A DNA stretch of 17,968 bases from JAATGA01 sp047605605 (GCA_047605605.1 JASGFG010000078.1:1-17968), one strand, 5' to 3'; positions 1-7,124 are shown, counted from the first letter of the stretch. A program made the numbers and translations. The notes: generated by a model from the sequence alone, not told the origin.

Positions 1-1
1 C

Positions 2-832
2 AAGGCGCTGGCCTTCACCTCGGACGTGACGCCGCGCTACGTCAAGGCGAACCCGGTCGAGGGCGGCAAGCAGGCGGTGGCCGAGGCCTATCGCAACCTG
101 ACCGCCGTGGGGGCCTTGCCGCTCGCCACCACCGACAACCTGAACTTCGGCAACCCGGAAAAGCCCGAGATCATGGGGCAATTCGTCGGCGCGCTGGACG
201 GCATCGGGCAGGCCTGCATCGCGCTGGACATGCCCATCGTCTCGGGCAACGTGTCGCTTTACAACGAGACGGACGGCAAGGCGATCCTGCCGACCCCCTC
301 CATCGGCGCGGTCGGCCTGCTGGCCTCGGTCGACGACCTCATTTCGGGGCAGCCCGAGGATGGCGATCTGGCCGTGCTGATCGGCACCGGCAAGGGCCAT
401 CTGGGCCAGTCGGCGCTGCTGGCCGAGGCCTTCGGGCGTGAGGATGGCGATGCCCCCCCCGTCGATCTGGAGGCCGAGCGCAGGAACGGCGATTTCCTGC
501 GCGCCAACCGCAAGCATGTGAAGGCCGCAACCGACCTTGCCGATGGCGGGCTGGCCCTTGCCGCCTTCGAGATGGCCGAGGCCGCGGGCATCGGCCTGGC
601 GCTGGAATATGCCGACATCGGCCTGCTGTTCGGCGAGGATCAGGCACGCTATCTGGTGGCCGTCACCCCCGATCAGGCCGAACGCCTGATCGCCCGCGCC
701 GGGGCGGCGGGGGTTTCCATCGCCACCGTCGGGCGCTTTACCGGCACCGAGTTCCGCATGGGCCACGCGGCGGCGCCGCTGGCGGAGTTGTCGGCACTCT
801 ACCGCACGGCGTTCGAAAAGGCCGTGGCCTGA
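2..832 (+). CDS. purL: Phosphoribosylformylglycinamidine synthase subunit PurL, C-terminal part (5' truncated by window)
   Basis: The reading frame is open from base 2 and gives the last 276 residues of a protein that is usually about 720-740 residues in alphaproteobacteria. PurL is the ATP-dependent synthetase of the cytoplasmic FGAM synthase complex (with PurS and PurQ), the fourth step of de novo purine synthesis. Recognisable segments are KANPVEGGKQAVAEAYRN, TTDNLNFGNPEKPEIMGQF, the SGNVSLYNET loop, TPSIGAVG, and the AIRS-like C-terminal domain with ATDLADGGLALAAFEMAEA. This is the second half of the duplicated AIRS-type fold. The stop codon shares one base with the start of the next gene (TGATG), which indicates translational coupling. 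The start and N-terminal half lie outside the window. Family assignment is firm. Confidence 0.96.
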   Translation, partial: KALAFTSDVTPRYVKANPVEGGKQAVAEAYRNLTAVGALPLATTDNLNFGNPEKPEIMGQFVGALDGIGQACIALDMPIVSGNVSLYNETDGKAILPTPSIGAVGLLASVDDLISGQPEDGDLAVLIGTGKGHLGQSALLAEAFGREDGDAPPVDLEAERRNGDFLRANRKHVKAATDLADGGLALAAFEMAEAAGIGLALEYADIGLLFGEDQARYLVAVTPDQAERLIARAGAAGVSIATVGRFTGTEFRMGHAAAPLAELSALYRTAFEKAVA

Positions 833-1305
833 TGCTGCGGCGGGCGGGGCCTTCGGACCTGCCCGCCCTCGCCGCCCTGATCGCGGCGCATCCGATGCAA
901 CTGCTGGCTCAGGACGCGGAGGGACTGGCCCGCATCCACGCGGATGAGGCGAACCGGGTGATGGTCTGGGAAAGCCCCGGCACCACCGGGATCGGCGGCC
1001 TTGCCGTCATCGAATACCTTTACCCGCAGGTGGTGTTCCTGACCAACCTTGCCCTCGCCCGGCCGGGCCGCGGCGAAGGGCAGGCCCTGATCGCCGCCAC
1101 GCTGGAGGTGGTCTTCCGCGACATGGGTGCACATCGGCTGTTCTGCGACATCGCCTTTGACAACGAACCGGCGCTGCGCGCCTTTCGCGGCGCCGGTCTG
1201 GTGCAGGAAGGCACGATGCGCGAATGCTGGCTGCGGCCCGACGGGAAATGGGCCGATTGCCATGCGTTTTCAATGTTGAGACATGAGTGGAAGAACGGCG
1301 TGTAA
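832..1305 (+). CDS. GNAT family N-acetyltransferase (RimJ/RimL-like)
   Basis: A 157-residue GNAT-fold protein that transfers an acetyl group from acetyl-CoA to an amine; the acceptor is unknown. The acetyl-CoA pyrophosphate-binding signature is readable as RPGRGEGQAL (about residues 77-86), a variant of the family Q/R-x-x-G-x-G/A. The C-terminal part has the pattern typical of ribosomal-protein-acetyltransferase-like members: FDNEPALRAFRGAGLVQEG, followed by a tryptophan-containing strand and a final HAFSML. The ATG overlaps the purL stop by one base, so it is probably co-translated with purL. Nothing in the sequence ties it to purine metabolism. It ends 21 bases before the convergent aminotransferase stop, with no obvious hairpin terminator between them. 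Confidence 0.88.
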   Translation: MLRRAGPSDLPALAALIAAHPMQLLAQDAEGLARIHADEANRVMVWESPGTTGIGGLAVIEYLYPQVVFLTNLALARPGRGEGQALIAATLEVVFRDMGAHRLFCDIAFDNEPALRAFRGAGLVQEGTMRECWLRPDGKWADCHAFSMLRHEWKNGV

Positions 1306-1326
1306 CCCACTATTCCCAAATGACTT

Positions 1327-2721
1327 TCATCCGATCCTGAACCCTTCGCGCACCAGATCGTCCGTCACCCGGACAATCGCCTTTTCCAGCGTCTCGACCA
1401 CGAAATCCACCTGCGCCTCGGTGATGACCAGGGGCGGTGACATCACGTTCAGATGCCCGATCGGGCGGACCAGCAGCCCCATCTCCTCGGCCAGATCGGA
1501 AATGCGTTTGGACTCGTTCGCCTCGTCCGGCAGCAGCGCCTTGGTCGCCTTGTCGGCCACGTTCTCGACGCAGGCCATCAGCCCCCGGCCCCGCACATCG
1601 CCCACCAGTGGCAGGTCCGACAGGCTCCGCAGCCGGTCCTGGAAATAGGCGCCGACCACCTTCGCCCGATCCAGCAGCCCCTCGCGCTCGATGATCTCGA
1701 TGTTCTTCAGCCCCGCGGCGCAGGCGACCGGATGGCCGGAATAGGTCAGGCCGGATGTGAACCAGCGGTTGCCGTCCGCCGCCATCGCATCCCACACCCG
1801 ATCCGAAAAGATCACCGCCCCCAGCGGCACATAGCCCGAGGTCAGCCCCTTGGCGCAGGTGATGATGTCAGGGACGATGCCAAACTCGTCCTCGGAGGCG
1901 AACCAGTGGCCAAGGCGGCCGAATGCCGTCACCACCTCATCCGCCACGAACAGGATATCGTGTTCCCGGCAGATCTCCCACATGCGGCGCAGATAGCCTT
2001 CGGGCGGCACGATCACCCCGCCGGAGGCCTGGATCGGCTCGGCAAAGAAACCGCCGATCCGGTCGGCGCCGATGCGGTCGATCAGCGCCTGGAACTCTGC
2101 GATCAGGCTGTCGCAAAACGCGGCCTCGCTCATCCCCTCGGGGCGGCGATAGGGGTTCGGGACGGACAGGTGGTGGATGCCGTCCTCCTTGTAGCGGAAC
2201 TGTTCCACCCGGTCGCCGGGACGCTTGCCCACCGATTGCGACAGGTAAGTGGAGCCGTGATAGGAATGCTCGCGCGCGACCAGATGGCCCTTGTCCGGGC
2301 GGCCCATGCAGCTTTGGTAATACTGCACCATCCGCGCGGCGGTATCGACGGCGGTGGACCCGCCGGTGGTGAAATGCACCCGGTTCAGATCGCCCGGCGC
2401 GATCCGCGCCAGTTCCGCCGCCAACAGCGCCGCCGGATCGTTGGTCATGTCGACGAAGGTATTGGAAAACGCCAGCCGCATCGCCTGATCGCCGATGGCC
2501 TGCGCCATTTCGGCCCGGCCCAGCCCGATGTTGGTGCACCACAGGCCGCCGACCGCATCCAGATACTGCCGCCCCTCGGCATCCCACAGGTCAGAGCCCT
2601 GCCCGCGCGAGATGACCAGCGCGCCCTTGTCCTGAAACGGGCCGAAGTTCGTCCATGGGTGCAACGCATGGGCGCGGTCCATCTGCCACAGATCATGGGG
2701 CGAAGGGGTGTTCAGGGTCAT
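1327..2721 (-). CDS. PLP-dependent class III aminotransferase (omega-aminotransferase type)
   Basis: A 464-residue fold-type I, class III aminotransferase. The internal aldimine lysine is K291 in ITCAKGLTSGY, and D261 in FVADEVVTAFGR is the residue expected to bind the pyridine nitrogen. Other family landmarks are FTTGGSTAVDTA, EHSYHGSTYL, FAEPIQASGGVIVPPEGY and the TYSGHPVACAAGL segment. These enzymes move an amino group from an omega-amine or amino acid to pyruvate or a similar keto acid. Substrate (beta-alanine, taurine, putrescine or another) cannot be read from sequence. The start at 2721 was preferred over an upstream in-frame ATG at 2751 because GGGAGG sits six bases before it. The gene is monocistronic. 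Two palindromes lie upstream (2762-2771 and 2790-2810) and may be operators. Confidence 0.92.
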   Translation of the reverse strand: MTLNTPSPHDLWQMDRAHALHPWTNFGPFQDKGALVISRGQGSDLWDAEGRQYLDAVGGLWCTNIGLGRAEMAQAIGDQAMRLAFSNTFVDMTNDPAALLAAELARIAPGDLNRVHFTTGGSTAVDTAARMVQYYQSCMGRPDKGHLVAREHSYHGSTYLSQSVGKRPGDRVEQFRYKEDGIHHLSVPNPYRRPEGMSEAAFCDSLIAEFQALIDRIGADRIGGFFAEPIQASGGVIVPPEGYLRRMWEICREHDILFVADEVVTAFGRLGHWFASEDEFGIVPDIITCAKGLTSGYVPLGAVIFSDRVWDAMAADGNRWFTSGLTYSGHPVACAAGLKNIEIIEREGLLDRAKVVGAYFQDRLRSLSDLPLVGDVRGRGLMACVENVADKATKALLPDEANESKRISDLAEEMGLLVRPIGHLNVMSPPLVITEAQVDFVVETLEKAIVRVTDDLVREGFRIG

Positions 2722-2761
2722 GACGGGCCTCCCGGTATGCGGACCGGGCAAAGTCTAGCGG

Positions 2762-2771
2762 TTTGATCAAA
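2762..2771. promoter_or_regulatory. Palindrome TTTGATCAAA upstream of the aminotransferase
   Basis: A perfect 10-base palindrome lies 41 bases before the aminotransferase ATG, in a stretch more AT-rich than its surroundings. Reading the minus strand, a TAGACT hexamer (a plausible -10) follows closely, so the palindrome would overlap the promoter spacer. It may be an operator. The binding protein is unknown and the promoter assignment is inferred. Confidence 0.3.
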
Positions 2772-2789
2772 TTGCCACCAGCCCCCGCG

Positions 2790-2810
2790 CTGATCGTCTG
2801 GACCGATCAG
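2790..2810. promoter_or_regulatory. Inverted repeat CTGATCG-N7-CGATCAG upstream of the aminotransferase
   Basis: Perfect 7-base arms (2790-2796 and 2804-2810) flank the spacer TCTGGAC. The repeat lies about 69 bases upstream of the aminotransferase start. The size and symmetry suit a dimeric repressor or activator site. It could also fold in RNA. No regulator gene is adjacent. Confidence 0.35.
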
Positions 2811-2815
2811 ATTGC

Positions 2816-2831
2816 GCGGGCTTGCGCCCGC
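2816..2831. terminator. GC-rich hairpin GCGGGC-TTGC-GCCCGC
   Basis: A 6-bp perfect stem with a 4-base loop, 10 bases from the next hairpin (2842-2858). Both lie downstream of the minus-strand secreted-protein gene that stops at 2932. No U-run follows, so termination is inferred from position only. Confidence 0.35.
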
Positions 2832-2841
2832 ACGGCTTTGC

Positions 2842-2889
2842 CCCCGCCTCTGGCGGGGATATTTATGCGAAGAGGATGAGGAAAGGGTC
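2842..2889 (-). repeat. Dispersed intergenic element, copy 1, with hairpin CCCCGCC-TCT-GGCGGGG
   Basis: On the minus strand this reads a pyrimidine-rich run (CTTTCCTCATCCTCTTCGC), then ATAAATATCC, then a GC-only hairpin (2842-2858, 7-bp stem, 3-base loop). The same order of parts recurs at 7025-7078 and 16481-16550. It sits 3' of the secreted-protein gene that ends at 2932 and is in the direction of its transcription. The repeat probably acts as a transcript-end structure. Confidence 0.45.
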
Positions 2890-2931
2890 TTTGTGCCGCC
2901 TCATGCGCAGGCGGGAGGCCGAAGCCCTGCC

Positions 2932-3432
2932 TCAATCCGCCTGTATTTCGACCCCCAGCATCGCGCCCCAGGGAAACGCCAGCGGCGCCCATGAGGCCCG
3001 CGTCAGCCCGCCCCCCTGCGGCAGCAGGACGGGGGTTGCATCCCATGCGGCGGTGCGCCTTTCCTCGATCGCGGCTGTCGCCTCTGCGGTTGCGTATGCC
3101 GCAGTCAGCCGCGCGACATCCGGCGCCCCGACCCGCGCCGCGGCGGGCGTTTCCGCCAGCAGCGCGGCAAGGGCCTGCATCTGCACGGGGCCGGGAACTG
3201 CGTCCGGGGTCATCAGCACCACCGCCGCCTTCGGCGGGCAGGAGGACAGGTCCAGCACCGCCACGCCGCCGTCGTGAAAGCTGATCAGATGGCGCAGCCG
3301 CGTGGTGCTGCGGTCAAGGCTGACCGAGACCGCATCGACCCCAGGTTGAGCGGCCAGTTGCACAGTCAGATCCGGCGGCGGTTCGCAGGCCGGCGCGGGG
3401 CTGGCGAGAAGGGCGAGAAGGAGAACACGCAT
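2932..3432 (-). CDS. Secreted protein of unknown function
   Basis: A 166-residue protein that starts with a short export signal: an Arg, then a hydrophobic core MRVLLLALLASPAPA, with likely cleavage before C16 or E17. I recognise no family. The mature part contains a proline/alanine-rich region, a LDLSSCPPKAAVVLM strand with C65, and a C-terminal tryptophan-containing segment (SWAPLAFPWGAMLGV). With C16 there are two cysteines that could form a disulfide. The ATG at 3432 was chosen because it directly precedes the hydrophobic segment; the ribosome binding site is weak. It is divergent from the DUF6455 gene, with 105 bases between their starts. A much longer open frame continues upstream on the same strand, but it runs antisense to deoD and is not real. 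Confidence 0.65.
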   Translation of the reverse strand: MRVLLLALLASPAPACEPPPDLTVQLAAQPGVDAVSVSLDRSTTRLRHLISFHDGGVAVLDLSSCPPKAAVVLMTPDAVPGPVQMQALAALLAETPAAARVGAPDVARLTAAYATAEATAAIEERRTAAWDATPVLLPQGGGLTRASWAPLAFPWGAMLGVEIQAD

Positions 3433-3537
3433 CCGCCGATCAATCCTGATTTCCGCCCGCCGCGCAAGCATCTGACCCAGATCAAGGCGCAGGTCGCGGC
3501 AAGACTGCAGAACGATGGCGATATACAGGAGGTCATC

Positions 3538-3894
3538 ATGCTGGAACGCATCAAATCCGCCCTTCGTCGGCACGAGGCGCTGATCGAGGTCGAACGGATG
3601 TCGGCACATGAGCTGGACGATCTGGGCATGAGCCGGGACGAGGTCGCGGCCTTCATCCGCCTTCCCGAAGATGCAGCTATTCGGCTGGAGACGATGGCGG
3701 GCATCTTCGGCGTGGCCGAACGCGCGCTGCGGGCGCGTCCCTCGGACCATCTGTCGATGCTGCGCACCTGCGCCGGGTGCCGCGACCGCGCCGCCTGCGG
3801 CGAGGCGCTTGGCCGGGGCGAATTGCAGCGCCCGTCGGATTGCGGTTTTTGCCCGAATGCCGCGCAACTGGAACAGCACGGCATCGCCGCCTGA
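3538..3894 (+). CDS. DUF6455 family cysteine-rich small protein
   Basis: A 118-residue cytoplasmic protein with no signal peptide. The C-terminal half has five cysteines in the pattern C78-x2-C81-x5-C87-x14-C102-x2-C105, inside RTCAGCRDRAAC and DCGFCPNA. This matches the small Rhodobacteraceae proteins grouped as DUF6455 and suggests a metal-binding (zinc or Fe-S) knuckle. The N-terminal segment, VERMSAHELDDLGMSRDEVAAFI, resembles the 'L-x-D-(I/L)-G-(M/L)-S-R' core of DUF1127 proteins. The ATG at 3538 follows AGGAGG with a 5-base spacer, an excellent start; earlier in-frame starts overlap the divergent gene. No function is established. An RNA- or protein-binding regulatory role is only a guess. 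Confidence 0.8.
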   Translation: MLERIKSALRRHEALIEVERMSAHELDDLGMSRDEVAAFIRLPEDAAIRLETMAGIFGVAERALRARPSDHLSMLRTCAGCRDRAACGEALGRGELQRPSDCGFCPNAAQLEQHGIAA

Positions 3895-3954
3895 CCCTTT
3901 CCCCGCGTCTCGTCCCCGGCTAGCCTGCCGCCCGAACCATCGGAGGCACGGCCC

Positions 3955-4659
3955 ATGTCCACCCATATCGGCGCGAAGCCGGGCGAGATCGCTGAAACCG
4001 TTCTGCTGCCGGGCGATCCCTATCGCGCCCGCTGGGCGGCGCAGAGCTTTCTTGAGGCCCCCGTGCTCGTGAACGAAGTGCGGGGGATGCTGGGATATAC
4101 CGGCACATGGCGGGGCAATCGGGTGACGATCCACGGCACGGGCATGGGGATGCCCTCGCTGTCGATCTATGCCAACGAACTGATCCGCGACCATGGCGCG
4201 AAAACGCTGATCCGCATCGGATCGGCCGGCGGAATGCAGGATCATGTCAGGGTCCGCGATGTGGTTCTGGCCATGTCGGCCTGCACCACGGGATCGCCCT
4301 CGGCCACCCTCCTGCGCGAGATATGCCTGGCCCCGACCGCCGATTTCGCCCTGCTGCGCGCCGCATGGGATGCGGGCCAGAGGTTGAATGTCGGGCTGCA
4401 CGCCGGGCAAATATATTCCTCGGACACATTCTATGACGAACGCCCCGACCTGAACGACCAGATGCGCCGCCACGGCATCCTCTGCGTCGAGATGGAGACG
4501 GCCGAGCTGTATGCGCTGGCCGCGCGCCATGGCTGCCGGGCGCTGGCGGTGCTGACCATATCGGACCATCTGCTGACGCAGGAGGCGCTGCCCGCCGCCG
4601 ACCGCGAGCGGAGCTTCGGCGATATGGTGCAGATCGCGCTGGAGGCGGCGTTTGCCTGA
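3955..4659 (+). CDS. deoD: Purine nucleoside phosphorylase DeoD-type
   Basis: A 234-residue protein, the usual size for the hexameric bacterial enzyme that phosphorolyses purine (deoxy)nucleosides to base and (deoxy)ribose-1-phosphate in nucleoside salvage. Active-site residues fall at the same numbers as in E. coli DeoD: H4, G20 and R24 (LPGDPYRA), R43, R87 and S90 (IRIGSAGG), E179 and E181 (CVEMETAEL), S203/D204 (TISDH) and R217. The D204/R217 pair indicates activity on 6-amino and 6-oxo purines, as in the high-molecular-mass class. GGAGG precedes the ATG by eight bases. The stop is directly adjacent (no gap) to the stop of the convergent LysR gene. Neighbouring purL is also in purine metabolism but too far away to imply an operon. 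Confidence 0.96.
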   Translation: MSTHIGAKPGEIAETVLLPGDPYRARWAAQSFLEAPVLVNEVRGMLGYTGTWRGNRVTIHGTGMGMPSLSIYANELIRDHGAKTLIRIGSAGGMQDHVRVRDVVLAMSACTTGSPSATLLREICLAPTADFALLRAAWDAGQRLNVGLHAGQIYSSDTFYDERPDLNDQMRRHGILCVEMETAELYALAARHGCRALAVLTISDHLLTQEALPAADRERSFGDMVQIALEAAFA

Positions 4660-5523
4660 TCAGGCCGACAGAAAGCCCACAACCCGCGCGGCGGCGCTGC
4701 CCCTGGCCTGCGGCCGCGCCGACCAGAGCCGCAGCCCCCGCGCCAGAGGCACACGCAATGCGAAGGGCGCCACCAGTGCGCCCCGCGACAGATGCCCCGC
4801 CACCAGCGGCGCATGGCCGATCAGCACGCCCGAGCCGTTCACCGCCTCTTCCACCGCAAGGGCATAGAGCGAATAGACCGGCCCGCGCGGCACGATCCCC
4901 TGCCCCGGCGCGGCATGGTCCAGCCACATGTCCCAGTCGCCCTGCCACGAGGTGTCGGACAGGCAGGGCACCGCCGACAGATCCGCGGGCGCGTGCAGCC
5001 GGGCGGCCAGTGCGGGCGAACAGACCGGAAAGATCTCGTCCCCCGCCACCAGGCGGCCTGTGTCCGAGGGGAACAGGTTCAGGTCATAGGGCGCGCGCTT
5101 CAGGTTCGGCGGCGCCTCCAGCGCGGTGATCGACACGGCGATTTCCGGCGCGGCGGCGCGCAGGGCCGGCAGGCGCGGCGACAGGTAAAGCTGCGCGATG
5201 GCGGGCAGCGTGGCGATATGCACCACCTGCGGCGCGGCGCCGGACCGCAGGACGCCCGCCGCCTCGGCCAGCGCGTCGAAGGCCTGTGTAAAGCCCGGCG
5301 CGGCCGACCGTCCAAGCGCGGTCAGCCGCACGCCCCGCGCATGACGCTCGAACAGCGGGGCGCCCAGATCGGCCTCCAACGCCTTGATCTGCGCGGTGAC
5401 GGCGCCGGGGGTGACGCCCAGCTCCTCTGCCGCGGGGGCAAATCCCCCAAGCCGCGCCGCCGCCTCGAAGGCGCGCAGCGCCGTCAGCGGCAGCGAACGC
5501 GGCACAGGCGGCGAGACGGCCAT
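4660..5523 (-). CDS. LysR family transcriptional regulator, GcvA-like
   Basis: A 287-residue LysR-type regulator. The N-terminal winged helix-turn-helix runs from LPLTALRAFEAAARLGGF through AAEELGVTPGAVTAQIKALE to LFERHARGVRLT (about residues 11-70), followed by the linker helix and a periplasmic-binding-like effector domain. The opening LPLTALRAFEAAAR is typical of the GcvA group, whose founding member controls the glycine cleavage system. The start at 5523 was chosen because AAAGGAG lies five bases upstream; an in-frame ATG at 5586 would place the start inside the divergent promoter. It is divergent from the SHMT-like gene, with 120 bases between starts, the classic arrangement for a LysR protein and its target. 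The effector is unknown. A glycine- or serine-related amino acid is a reasonable inference. Confidence 0.9.
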   Translation of the reverse strand: MAVSPPVPRSLPLTALRAFEAAARLGGFAPAAEELGVTPGAVTAQIKALEADLGAPLFERHARGVRLTALGRSAAPGFTQAFDALAEAAGVLRSGAAPQVVHIATLPAIAQLYLSPRLPALRAAAPEIAVSITALEAPPNLKRAPYDLNLFPSDTGRLVAGDEIFPVCSPALAARLHAPADLSAVPCLSDTSWQGDWDMWLDHAAPGQGIVPRGPVYSLYALAVEEAVNGSGVLIGHAPLVAGHLSRGALVAPFALRVPLARGLRLWSARPQARGSAAARVVGFLSA

Positions 5524-5577
5524 GTCGGCTCCTTTAATCCACCCGGCGGCAGAAGGCTCAATTCCATTGACCCTAGA

Positions 5578-5603
5578 TTTTCGCAAAACTCATTTGCGGG
5601 CAA
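5578..5603. promoter_or_regulatory. Two small dyads in the LysR/SHMT-like divergent promoter
   Basis: TTTTCGCAAAA (5578-5588) and TTGCGGGCAA (5594-5603) are two short palindromes whose centres are about 15-16 bases apart. They lie 41-66 bases before the SHMT-like ATG. A TTGACC hexamer at 5567-5572 could be a -35 box. LysR proteins usually bind such partly symmetric sites in divergent regions. The assignment is inferred from position and symmetry. Confidence 0.35.
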
Positions 5604-5643
5604 GGCCGCTTCGCCCCTATCGAAAGTGAAAAGGAGACAAACC

Positions 5644-6963
5644 ATGCCCCATCTTGCCCCCCGCCCCTGGGTTCCCGCCGAATGCGAGGCCCTGATCGCC
5701 CGCATCGCCGCCGAAACCGCAGCCCCCTCGGACCGGGTCGCCGACCGGATCGAGGCGCTGGTGGAGAGAAACCTGGCCATCCACGACCGCGAATGCTTCA
5801 ACCTTAACCCCGCGACCAATGTGATGAACCCGCGAGCCGAGGCGGTCCTGGCCCGCGGCCTGGGGTCCCGCCCGTCGCTGGGCTATCCCGGCGACAAGTA
5901 CGAGATGGGGCTGGAGGCGATCGAGGAGATCGAGGTCATCGCCGCCGAACTCGCGGCCGAGGTCTTTGGCGCCACCCATGCCGAAATCCGCGTGGGATCG
6001 GGGGCGCTGGCCAACCTTTACGGCTTCATGGCGCTGACGAAGCCGGGCGATGCGATCATCGCGCCGCCCGCGGCGGTTGGCGGCCATGTCACCCACCACG
6101 CGGCAGGCTGCGCCGGGCTTTACGGGCTGGTGACCCATCCCGCCCCGGTCGATGCCGATGGCTATACGGTCGACCTGGATGCCCTGCGCGATCTGGCGCG
6201 GCGCGTCCGGCCAAAGCTGATCACCATCGGCGGCAGCCTGAACCTCTTTCCCCATCCGGTGCGCGAAATCCGCGCCATCGCGGATGAGGTCGGCGCCCAT
6301 GTCCTGTTCGATGCCGCCCATCAATGCGGGATCATCGCCGGGGGCCTCTGGGCCAATCCGCTGGACGAAGGCGCGCATCTGATGACGATGAGCACCTACA
6401 AATCCCTCGGCGGTCCCGCCGGCGGCCTGATCGTCACCCGCGACGCCGGCATCGCCCAGAAACTGGACCGTATCGCCTTTCCCGGCATGACCGCGAACTT
6501 CGATGCGGCGAAATCGGCGGCCCTTGCGCTGACGCTGCTCGACTGGCGGGATTTCGGCGCGGACTATGCCCGCGCCATGGCCGCGACCTCGCAGGCCTTC
6601 GCGCAGGCGCTCGCCGGGCATGGCCTGACGGTGTTCGGGGCAGAGCGCGGCTTTACCGCCTCGCACCAGTTCGCGGTGCAGGCGGCGGCTTTCGGCGGCG
6701 GACAGGCGGCCTCTAAGACGCTGCGCAAGGCGGGCTTCCTCGCCTGCGGCATCGGTCTGCCTGTGGCCGAGGTCGCGGGCGACCTGAACGGGCTGAGGAT
6801 CGGCACCCCGGAACTGGTCCGGCGCGGCATGACGGTGGCCGACATCCCCGCCCTTGCCGCGCTGGTGGTCGAGGCGCTGAAAGGCAACGACCCCGCCGCC
6901 CTCGCCCAAAGGACCGCCGATCTGCGCAAGGACTTTGCCGGCCTGCACTACGTTCACGGCTGA
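5644..6963 (+). CDS. SHMT-fold PLP enzyme (serine hydroxymethyltransferase-like, possibly 2-methylserine hydroxymethyltransferase or an aldolase)
   Basis: A 439-residue fold-type I PLP protein, close in length and order of blocks to GlyA: GYPGDKYEMG, VGSGALANLYGF, GGHVTHHAAG, VLFDAAHQCGIIAGG (D223 and H226), MSTYKSLGGPAGG with the aldimine lysine K253, and LRIGTPELVRRG with the carboxylate-binding R385. It departs from canonical SHMT at key places. The SEN motif (catalytic Glu57 of E. coli) is ATN at 57-59. The TTTTHK motif is MSTYK, so the histidine before the lysine is Y252. The NKYAEGYPG tyrosine is replaced in SRPSLGYPG. Reaction on glycine/serine-type substrates is likely, but folate-dependent hydroxymethyl transfer is doubtful. 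The family known as alpha-methylserine hydroxymethyltransferase was described in Paracoccus and is one candidate. AAGGAG lies seven bases before the ATG. Confidence 0.82.
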   Translation: MPHLAPRPWVPAECEALIARIAAETAAPSDRVADRIEALVERNLAIHDRECFNLNPATNVMNPRAEAVLARGLGSRPSLGYPGDKYEMGLEAIEEIEVIAAELAAEVFGATHAEIRVGSGALANLYGFMALTKPGDAIIAPPAAVGGHVTHHAAGCAGLYGLVTHPAPVDADGYTVDLDALRDLARRVRPKLITIGGSLNLFPHPVREIRAIADEVGAHVLFDAAHQCGIIAGGLWANPLDEGAHLMTMSTYKSLGGPAGGLIVTRDAGIAQKLDRIAFPGMTANFDAAKSAALALTLLDWRDFGADYARAMAATSQAFAQALAGHGLTVFGAERGFTASHQFAVQAAAFGGGQAASKTLRKAGFLACGIGLPVAEVAGDLNGLRIGTPELVRRGMTVADIPALAALVVEALKGNDPAALAQRTADLRKDFAGLHYVHG

Positions 6964-7005
6964 GCCGCCCCACCGGCCCTACAAGAGCCGCGGCAGGATG
7001 GGCGA

Positions 7006-7034
7006 AAAGGGAAAGCCTGCATGTCTTTCCCTTT
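7006..7034 (+). terminator. Hairpin after the SHMT-like gene
   Basis: AAAGGGAAAG (7006-7015) and CTTTCCCTTT (7025-7034) form a perfect 10-bp stem with a 9-base loop, extendable by two pairs across a single bulged A. It begins 43 bases after the stop at 6963. No long U-run follows, so it may terminate transcription or protect the mRNA end. Confidence 0.5.
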
Positions 7035-7078
7035 CGGAAATACTCCACGGGGGTGTGGGGGTGTGAAACCCCCCCACC
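7025..7078 (+). repeat. Dispersed intergenic element, copy 2, with G-run/C-run hairpin
   Basis: The element reads CTTTCCCTTTCGG, AAATACTCC, then a G-rich arm GTGGGGG (7055-7061) pairing with CCCCCAC (7071-7077). The plan is the same as the copies at 2842-2889 and 16481-16550: pyrimidine-rich run, A-rich ATAC(C/T), G-run, hairpin. It lies 3' of the SHMT-like gene. Confidence 0.5.
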
Positions 7079-7124
7079 GCGACATCGGCCACCGGCACAG
7101 GTTCCCCCTTGCACGAACCGATTC

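Noticed and set aside
1453..2766. A 437-codon plus-strand open frame
   Set aside because: Antisense to the aminotransferase, which has intact PLP-binding residues; the antisense product has no recognisable domain.
3542..3567. GGAAC-N17-CGTC resembling an EcfG promoter
   Set aside because: It lies within the first codons of the DUF6455 gene and lacks the final T of CGTT, so it is better explained as coding sequence.
2932..4569. A 545-codon minus-strand open frame covering the DUF6455 and deoD genes
   Set aside because: Only its last 166 codons, from the signal-peptide ATG at 3432, are credible. The upstream part is antisense to deoD, whose active-site residues match E. coli by number.
4792..5643. 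A plus-strand open frame continuous with the SHMT-like gene that would give a 723-residue fusion
   Set aside because: The extension lies antisense to the LysR gene and has low-complexity composition. The ATG at 5644 has AAGGAG at the right distance and begins the conserved enzyme.
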